From the NCBI RefSeq assembly GCF_004005865.1, contig NZ_SACN01000001.1, positions 1,550,001 to 1,614,000 of the forward strand: a stretch of 64,000 bases of DNA. The letters run 5' to 3'. The DNA comes from Sphingomonas crocodyli (GTDB lineage: Bacteria > Pseudomonadota > Alphaproteobacteria > Sphingomonadales > Sphingomonadaceae). The first letter of the stretch is position 1, and every line of letters starts with the position of its first letter. Under the pieces are notes generated by a model that was given only the letters and a program-made list of their open reading frames with translations, did no database searches and was not told the DNA's origin. The translations under genes and the position numbers were made by a program. Shown one piece after another: positions 59,392 through 64,000 of the stretch.

Positions 59392-59659
59392 GGCTAATCG
59401 TATCCTCGAAGGCACCGGCGAGGTAATCGCCAACGGGCAGAGTCTGGGAATGGCTGACTATCGAATGGTCGCGGTTCAAGATCGCTTCGGCAAAAAGGCT
59501 GATGGGACACTGACGTTCCACGATCCCAGCATTCCCGCCTTCGAAAGCCACTTCCTGACTATCCGCCTGAATGATGAGATAAGTTTCGAAGTAGCCGTTA
59601 CCGCCGTCACCAACGGCACGATCCATATCGGCAACAACGGGCCTATGCCGGGGTTGTGA
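59390..59659 (+). CDS. Small phage protein containing element copy 9
   Basis: An 89-residue protein (MANRILEGTGEVIANGQSLGMADYRMVAVQDRFGKKADGTLTF...), beta-rich. A GAAGGGA site precedes the ATG. It carries GTTACCGCCGTCA at 59597-59609 within the codons for VTAVT. Function unknown. Confidence 0.55.
   Translation: MANRILEGTGEVIANGQSLGMADYRMVAVQDRFGKKADGTLTFHDPSIPAFESHFLTIRLNDEISFEVAVTAVTNGTIHIGNNGPMPGL
59597..59609 (-). promoter_or_regulatory. 13-bp element TGACGGCGGTAAC, copy 9 (inside a gene)
   Basis: An exact copy with the same strand orientation as the eight late copies (TGACGGCGGTAAC on minus), but inside a plus-strand gene and not near a start. It could be chance, or a site for the same protein. 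Confidence 0.4.
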
Positions 59660-59666
59660 GGGCAAC

Positions 59667-60092
59667 ATGCCCCTCCGCACTCTCTCCCTCGACGTCGTAG
59701 GCGCGGATCATCCGAACCGGCGCCCATCGAAGCAGGGCAAGATACCGCGGCGATACGAGATCCAGCTTTGCGAGCCCGGCGAGCCGGTTCACCTTGAGCT
59801 TGAGCCGGACAACCCCGTCGACCCGAACGCCGTGCGCGTCCTGTCCGCGCGCAACATCCAGATCGGCTATATCCGCCACGAGCGATCGATGCTGATCAGC
59901 GGCTACATCCGCGACGCCCTCGAAATCGTGGGCATATTCCAGCGCGCTACCGAGTGGGGCGCGATCATCCGCATATCCACCGATGGCAGCGTACCCGACC
60001 TGCCGCCTCCGCCGCCACCGCGCGCCGCCGAATCGCGCGCGTATGTCGATGACGATCCCGGCTTCTATCCCGACGAGGAATGGCCAGACTGA
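59667..60092 (+). CDS. HIRAN-domain protein
   Basis: A 141-residue protein. The HIRAN core (LSLDVVGADHPNRRPSKQGKIPRRYEIQLCEPGEPVHLELEPDNPVDPNAVRVL...IQIGYI) is an accessory DNA-binding fold linked to DNA repair and phage defence interactions. The acidic C-terminus (DDDPGFYPDEEWPD) is typical. It precedes the early operator region. Confidence 0.75.
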   Translation: MPLRTLSLDVVGADHPNRRPSKQGKIPRRYEIQLCEPGEPVHLELEPDNPVDPNAVRVLSARNIQIGYIRHERSMLISGYIRDALEIVGIFQRATEWGAIIRISTDGSVPDLPPPPPPRAAESRAYVDDDPGFYPDEEWPD

Positions 60093-60097
60093 ACGAG

Positions 60098-60160
60098 TTG
60101 CGATAAAATGCGATAGTCGCAATTTTATGCGTTGACATCGCATTGCGATAATCGCATACC
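60098..60160 (+). promoter_or_regulatory. Early rightward promoter with operators
   Basis: Two palindromes, TGCGATAGTCGCA (60109-60121) and TGCGATAATCGCA (60144-60156), and a partial TTGCGATAAAATGCG lie here. A TTGACA -35 is at 60132-60137, with the second operator in its spacer and a CATACC -10 at 60155-60160. CI binding would block this promoter, which reads the recombination genes. Confidence 0.8.
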
Positions 60161-60220
60161 TCTCCCCACACCACCTGATCAGCCCATCGGCTCGAAGACA
60201 GTGGTGAGGGAGATACGTCA

Positions 60221-60508
60221 GTGCTTCACACCAACCCCACTCGCCGGATGCCTTCGGAGCATTCGCTTCGCCGCGCGGCCGAACGGCTCGGTGGCACGCC
60301 GACCCTTGATGAGATCATCGCGGAAGCCTTCCGCCACAAGGATGAGCTTTTCGCCCGGTATAAGGCCGGGGAGTTCATGGGCTCGGCCGCTTACGGCTCG
60401 GGGAAGATCAAGCCGCTCGAATTGAGCGACGCGCAGCGCGAGCTTTCGGGGATCAACCTTCCGGCGCGGCTCGATCGCATCGCTGAAGCCCGGAAGGTGG
60501 CGGCATGA
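60221..60508 (+). CDS. Early gene product, unknown function
   Basis: A 95-residue protein (GTG start after GAGGGAGA; ATG nine codons later also possible). The middle (SEHSLRRAAERLGGTPTLDEIIAEAFRHKDELFARYKAGEF) is helical. First gene of the repressed rightward operon. Confidence 0.6.
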   Translation: MLHTNPTRRMPSEHSLRRAAERLGGTPTLDEIIAEAFRHKDELFARYKAGEFMGSAAYGSGKIKPLELSDAQRELSGINLPARLDRIAEARKVAA

Positions 60509-60753
60509 ACGCGCTCGTCGCCATCGACACCGGCCTGCCGGTTCGCACCCTTCGGGATGTCGCGCTCGACCTGTCGGGCGTCAAGGCCCGCCTCGCTGTC
60601 CACTACGGACGGGTTGGCGATCCCACCGACGCGCAGGACGCGGACTGGTCCGACCTCGAAGATCAGAAGCTCGCGCTCGAAGCCGAGTTCATCGCGATCT
60701 TCTACGTCAGCACCGGCATGCGCTGGTCTCATGCAACGCAGGTGATGGCATGA
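60505..60753 (+). CDS. Early gene product, unknown function
   Basis: An 82-residue protein, acidic in the middle (GDPTDAQDADWSDLEDQKLALEAEF). Coupled by four-base overlaps. No family recognised. Confidence 0.6.
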   Translation: MNALVAIDTGLPVRTLRDVALDLSGVKARLAVHYGRVGDPTDAQDADWSDLEDQKLALEAEFIAIFYVSTGMRWSHATQVMA

Positions 60754-61043
60754 CCCGCTACGCCACCATCTGGCGCGCGGACAGCCCGCTCGCTCGCTGC
60801 GCCCGCTGCGGCACCCAGCAGCAGTTTCACGGCCAGCCCGGTCGCGGTTGCGATGCCTTCCGCGCTGAGACGGCGTTCGACGTCGACCCGGCCGATCTGA
60901 CAACCCGAGACCTTATCCGGCACCACGCCGACACGACGGGCGAGCGCCGCGCCGCATGTCGCGCTGAGATCAGCGACCGGATCAAAAACGAGTTTGGCCT
61001 GTCGTTTGACGATCTGGCCCTTGAGATGGGAGAGGTTGCATGA
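60750..61043 (+). CDS. Small zinc-finger-like early protein
   Basis: A 97-residue protein with CARCGTQQQFHGQPGRGC near the N-terminus, a possible zinc site, and a helical C-terminus. Coupled at both ends. Function unknown. Confidence 0.6.
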   Translation: MTRYATIWRADSPLARCARCGTQQQFHGQPGRGCDAFRAETAFDVDPADLTTRDLIRHHADTTGERRAACRAEISDRIKNEFGLSFDDLALEMGEVA

Positions 61044-61906
61044 GCGACATTCAGCCCGGCCACACTGTCTATGATCGCAGCGGCCTGACCTATGAGTTTG
61101 TCGAGGCGCTTAGCAATAACCGCGCTCTTGTGCGTCCTATCCTTCGCGTCTGGACGTATGAAGGCGGGGAAGAAGATGCGCCTGCCGAAGCGGTGGAAAT
61201 CGTCAGCATGGGCGACATTTCCCGCACAAAGCCCATCGCGTCGATCGATGCGGAGATTTCTTTAGCCGCGGACAAGCTGGCCTCTATCCGAGCCGAAATC
61301 CGCGAGGCCGAAGCGGGGCTGTCGGCGGCACAGAAGTCGGCCGTCGAACGCATTACCAAACTTCAGAAGTTCAACGGCCTTGAGCGGCTTGAGGACTATC
61401 TCGATGGCGCCATCACGCACTTCGTGGTGCAGGATCCCTATTACAACAAGGTCAGTGTCAAAACTTTCGAAGAGTTTGCGGCGCACACGGATGATCGCGG
61501 TCGCGCAACCGGTGAAATCAAGCTCCTTTGCCTGTTCGGAAGCACGAAGGACTACTGGCGCGCGCAGCAGTTGCCCTCGGTCGAGTGGCGGATGAACCAC
61601 TATTACGACGGCTCGGGTTCGTGGACGAAATGCCAGCCCGCATGCTCTGAAGAAGAAGCCGTATTGGTCGCCAAGGAATGGCTCAAGAGTGCCTTCGATG
61701 CATATCTGATTGATACCGGCGACAAGAGGCCTTGGTTGATGGAAGGGCCAATCCAGTCGGCTGAAAAGCTGGACATTGAAGTCCCGCAACAGCTTCTGGC
61801 CGACCTCAAGGCTCACAAAGGCAAGGCCGCCGCCGCCAACGTTGAAAAGGCGAGAAAGGCTTTGGCCGAGGCGGAAGCGCTCGCATCGACGGGAGGGGCG
61901 GCATGA
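61040..61906 (+). CDS. Early gene product, unknown function
   Basis: A 288-residue protein (MSDIQPGHTVYDRSGLTYEFVEALSNNRALVRPILRVWTYEGGEED...). A coiled coil (about 70-110), a globular part with KLLCLFGSTKDYWRAQQLPSVEWRMNHYYDGSGSW and a helical end (KGKAAAANVEKARKALAEAEALAS) are visible. No family recognised. It lies just before the recombination genes. Confidence 0.6.
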   Translation: MSDIQPGHTVYDRSGLTYEFVEALSNNRALVRPILRVWTYEGGEEDAPAEAVEIVSMGDISRTKPIASIDAEISLAADKLASIRAEIREAEAGLSAAQKSAVERITKLQKFNGLERLEDYLDGAITHFVVQDPYYNKVSVKTFEEFAAHTDDRGRATGEIKLLCLFGSTKDYWRAQQLPSVEWRMNHYYDGSGSWTKCQPACSEEEAVLVAKEWLKSAFDAYLIDTGDKRPWLMEGPIQSAEKLDIEVPQQLLADLKAHKGKAAAANVEKARKALAEAEALASTGGAA

Positions 61907-62148
61907 TCGCCACCGCTTTCTGCGTCGGCCTCTTCGTCACGATCCTGATCATCTCGCTCGGGACCGTCGCCCTCGGCATCCGCTCCAACAAGACCCTCTG
62001 GCTTCGTGCCTATGGGATCGACTCCCCTCGTAGCGCGCACCTGCCCCCCCCGTGCGCTACGACCGCCTGCTCGGTCACGGTTCTCCGTGATGAGGCGGCC
62101 ACTCCCTCCGCTGACGAGCAGGCGGAGATTGGGAGTGCCGCAGCATGA
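61903..62148 (+). CDS. Small membrane protein in the early operon
   Basis: An 81-residue protein with one membrane helix (ATAFCVGLFVTILIISLGTVALGI) and a polar tail. Coupled at both ends. Function unknown. Confidence 0.55.
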   Translation: MIATAFCVGLFVTILIISLGTVALGIRSNKTLWLRAYGIDSPRSAHLPPPCATTACSVTVLRDEAATPSADEQAEIGSAAA

Positions 62149-63377
62149 ACGACATGACCAAGCTCATGGAGTCCGGCGCGGTGCAGACCGTTGGCCAGAT
62201 CATCGGCGACGATCCCTTCGTCGAAGTCGTGGAGCGGTGCGAGCCTGCGCGCCTGGACGATGCCCCGGCTTTCCCTGAACCCGGCATCTACTTCGGGATG
62301 GACGACGAAGCCTATCACGCGATCGAGGCGTGCAGCGCTACCCGGCTCAAGAAGCTGGCGGTTTCGAGCATGGACATGTGGGGCGAAAGCAATCTGAACC
62401 CCGATCGCGAGGTCGACAATTCCCCGTTCAAGGCGCTCGGCAAGGCATATCACAAGCGGATCGTGGAAGGCCCGGAAGCATACGCCGCAGCCTATGCGAT
62501 CGACCTCGACAAGCGCGACTATCCCAAGGCGCTCGTCTCGTCGGATGAAATCAAGCACGCGATCAGGGAGGCTGGCTTCAAGCCGCTCGGCCGGATCACC
62601 GAGGAAGGTGGCCTGAACCGCGCCGCGCGCAAAGAGGACTGGATCCGCCAGCTGCTCGACATCGCGCCCGAGACCGATATCTGGGACGATATGGTCGCGC
62701 GCCACGAAGCCGCCACCAAGGGCAGGGCGCAAATCTCCGCCAAGCAGCATAGGCGGATCGAAATCGCCGCGCGGATGATCGAGCGCGACCCTGATCTGTC
62801 GAAGGCTTTCGCCGGTGGCCACCCCGAAGTCGCCGTCTTCTGGTATTGCGCCCGCACCGGTGCGCCGATGAAGGCGAAGCTCGACTATCTTAAGCTCAAG
62901 GCGATCGTCGACCTCAAGTCGTTCAGCAATTCCGTAGGGCGTCCGGTCGATCGGGCCATCGACTTCGCGATCAGCGGCCAACGCCACTTCATGGGCGTCA
63001 TTATCTATCGTGAGGCGGTCGCGACAGCGAAGACGATGATCGCCGCGACCGATGGCGCGTGCGTGTTCAGCGCAGACGGCGCCGACGAGGCAATCCATGC
63101 CGATCGCGTGGCATGGGCGCGCAAGCTGGCGGCCCAGACCGAACCGCCCGTTTGCCTGTGGGTCTATCAGCAGACCGGAAGCGCACCCGTCACACGCGGC
63201 CGCATCATGCCTGTCGGGACCGTGTTCACGATCACCGAAGGCGCGATCCAGGCGCTCAAGCGGAAATACGTCGCCTGCACCAAGGCGTTCGGCACCGATC
63301 CGTGGATCGACGTCGCCCCCATTCGCGAGACTGCCGACGAGGATGTCCCGCAGTCCGCCACCGACTTCGGAGCATAA
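62145..63377 (+). CDS. RecE/RecB-like phage exonuclease (PD-(D/E)XK)
   Basis: A 410-residue protein. The C-terminal half (AVFWYCARTGAPMKAKLDYLKLKAIVDLKSFSNSVGRPVDRAIDFAISGQRHFMGVIIYR) has the PD-(D/E)XK signature (KLDYL...IVDLKS). It is typical of exonucleases (DUF3799/RecE type) that work with RecT. It prepares 3' single strands for phage recombination. Confidence 0.85.
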   Translation: MNDMTKLMESGAVQTVGQIIGDDPFVEVVERCEPARLDDAPAFPEPGIYFGMDDEAYHAIEACSATRLKKLAVSSMDMWGESNLNPDREVDNSPFKALGKAYHKRIVEGPEAYAAAYAIDLDKRDYPKALVSSDEIKHAIREAGFKPLGRITEEGGLNRAARKEDWIRQLLDIAPETDIWDDMVARHEAATKGRAQISAKQHRRIEIAARMIERDPDLSKAFAGGHPEVAVFWYCARTGAPMKAKLDYLKLKAIVDLKSFSNSVGRPVDRAIDFAISGQRHFMGVIIYREAVATAKTMIAATDGACVFSADGADEAIHADRVAWARKLAAQTEPPVCLWVYQQTGSAPVTRGRIMPVGTVFTITEGAIQALKRKYVACTKAFGTDPWIDVAPIRETADEDVPQSATDFGA

Positions 63378-63380
63378 TTC

Positions 63381-64000
63381 ATGACCGACGAAACCACTGA
63401 CCCCAAGGCCGCCGCCCGCGCCGCCGCGCGCGAGGCTCTGATCGAGGAGTTCGGGCTGGATGAGGTTGTGCGCCTCGAAGGCATCCGGGCCGATCAGGGG
63501 GCGGACGCGGCGAACGAGGAAGTGCGTCGCCTGCGCGATGCGCGTGAGGCCCAGCTTCCCGCCGTCCAGCAGCAGCGCGTCGAATTGGTCGCGACCGAGG
63601 GCGGTTACATCGTCCCGCGCTCGATGGACGAAGCCTATCGCTACGCAGTCGCGGTCGTTCATGCGAAGCTCGCCCCTGACAGCTACGGCAATGAGCCCGA
63701 TAAGGTGATGCTCGGCATTGCCGCCGCAATGGAGGCTGGCCTTCCGCCGCTCTATGGCCTGCGCCAGATCGCGATCATTCAGGGCCGACCGACCATCTGG
63801 GGCGACGCCGCAATCGCGCTGGTGCAGTCGAAGAACCTTCTGACCGGCAACACCAAGGAGAAGATCGGGACCATCCCCGCGCCGGGAACCCCGATCAATG
63901 AATGGGCGGACGACTACGGATTCCGGGTGAGCCTGTCCCGCCGCCACCAGACCGATCCCTATGTCGGCGAGTTCACCGTAGGCGACGCCAAGCGCGCAAA
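63381..64000 (+). CDS. RecT-like recombinase (5' part)
   Basis: The first 206 residues are seen; the gene continues past the window. YRYAVAVVHAKLAPDSYGNEPDKVMLGIAAAMEAGLPPLYGLRQIAIIQGRPTIWGDAAIALVQS is the RecT-type N-terminal pattern. It directly follows the exonuclease by three bases, the usual RecE/RecT pairing for annealing single strands. Confidence 0.75.
   Translation, partial: MTDETTDPKAAARAAAREALIEEFGLDEVVRLEGIRADQGADAANEEVRRLRDAREAQLPAVQQQRVELVATEGGYIVPRSMDEAYRYAVAVVHAKLAPDSYGNEPDKVMLGIAAAMEAGLPPLYGLRQIAIIQGRPTIWGDAAIALVQSKNLLTGNTKEKIGTIPAPGTPINEWADDYGFRVSLSRRHQTDPYVGEFTVGDAKRA

Larger units (their letters stand above)
23250..64000. mobile_element. Temperate siphovirus-like prophage (left part, right end outside window)
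   Basis: From the split tRNA-His onward almost every gene is a phage gene: lysis, tail, head, packaging, replication, immunity and recombination modules in lambda-like order. Late genes read leftward from a Cro/CI switch at 58,035-58,126; early recombination genes read rightward. Genes overlap by 1-8 bases through most of the minus strand. No integrase or right attachment site is seen, so the element runs past 64,000. Head genes (DUF1073 portal, DUF2213, DUF2184) and a tape measure indicate a tailed phage, probably with a long non-contractile tail. Confidence 0.95.

Noticed and set aside
23250..64000. Integrase within the window
   Set aside because: No tyrosine or serine recombinase motif was found; it is expected beyond the right edge.

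Overview
The window joins a bacterial chromosome (about 1-23,205) to most of an integrated temperate phage (about 23,256 to beyond 64,000). The DNA is GC-rich. The gene set (PhaR/PhaC/PhaA storage-polymer genes, MlaEF, DapE, a def / recR / fmt-truA cluster, paired YdcH-like DUF465 proteins, many large inverted-repeat intergenic elements) fits an alphaproteobacterium, most likely a sphingomonad such as Sphingomonas; this placement is inference from gene content.

Chromosomal part. After a gene-free start (1-905) come a PilZ protein, two DUF465 proteins, a small heat-shock protein, a DUF4142 lipoprotein, an MHS-type MFS transporter, alanine racemase, MlaE-MlaF, a peroxiredoxin, thiolase PhaA, a PhaC-like synthase divergent from its likely regulator PhaR, a secreted methyltransferase-like protein, a GST, a cupin, DUF4919 and DapE, a SnoaL-like protein, an SDR, tRNA-Leu(CAA), a large membrane protein, Def, RecR, Fmt-TruA, a small lipoprotein and an Rrf2 regulator. 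At least five families of intergenic inverted repeats, each about 80-125 bp, sit between these genes. One copy supplies the C-terminus of TruA.

Prophage. The left end lies in a tRNA-His gene, of which only the 3' half remains here (attL). The rest of the gene, the right attachment site and the integrase should lie beyond the right edge. Immunity is lambda-like: a CI-type S24 repressor (58,127, +) diverges from a Cro-like gene (58,034, -). Three copies of the palindrome TGCGATARTCGC(A/G) lie between them, and two more lie at the rightward early promoter near 60,130. Leftward from Cro runs one almost gapless minus-strand series: regulators, DNA methyltransferase, RusA, DUF1376 replication protein, SF2 helicase, primase/Toprim, TerS, TerL, portal, minor head protein, DUF2213 protease, decoration protein, DUF2184 capsid, head-tail connectors, tail tube, frameshifted tail chaperone, tape measure, minor tail proteins, tail tip, then lysis genes. 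Rightward early genes include a HIRAN protein, a RecE/PD-(D/E)XK-like nuclease and the start of a RecT-like protein.

The most unusual feature is a perfectly conserved asymmetric 13-bp element, TGACGGCGGTAAC, found eight times in one orientation upstream of late-gene blocks. Five copies end 30-33 bases before a start codon that has at most a weak Shine-Dalgarno sequence. The element looks like a phage-wide late promoter or repressor-site system. Plus-strand accessory cassettes interrupt the minus-strand late region, three of them right next to these elements. One is a two-gene cassette with a predicted ADP-ribosyltransferase-like protein. The portal protein carries a C-terminal 2H-phosphodiesterase domain resembling the anti-CBASS protein Acb1, a small lipoprotein gene is wedged behind it, and an SGNH-esterase/Calx-beta protein sits in the head module.
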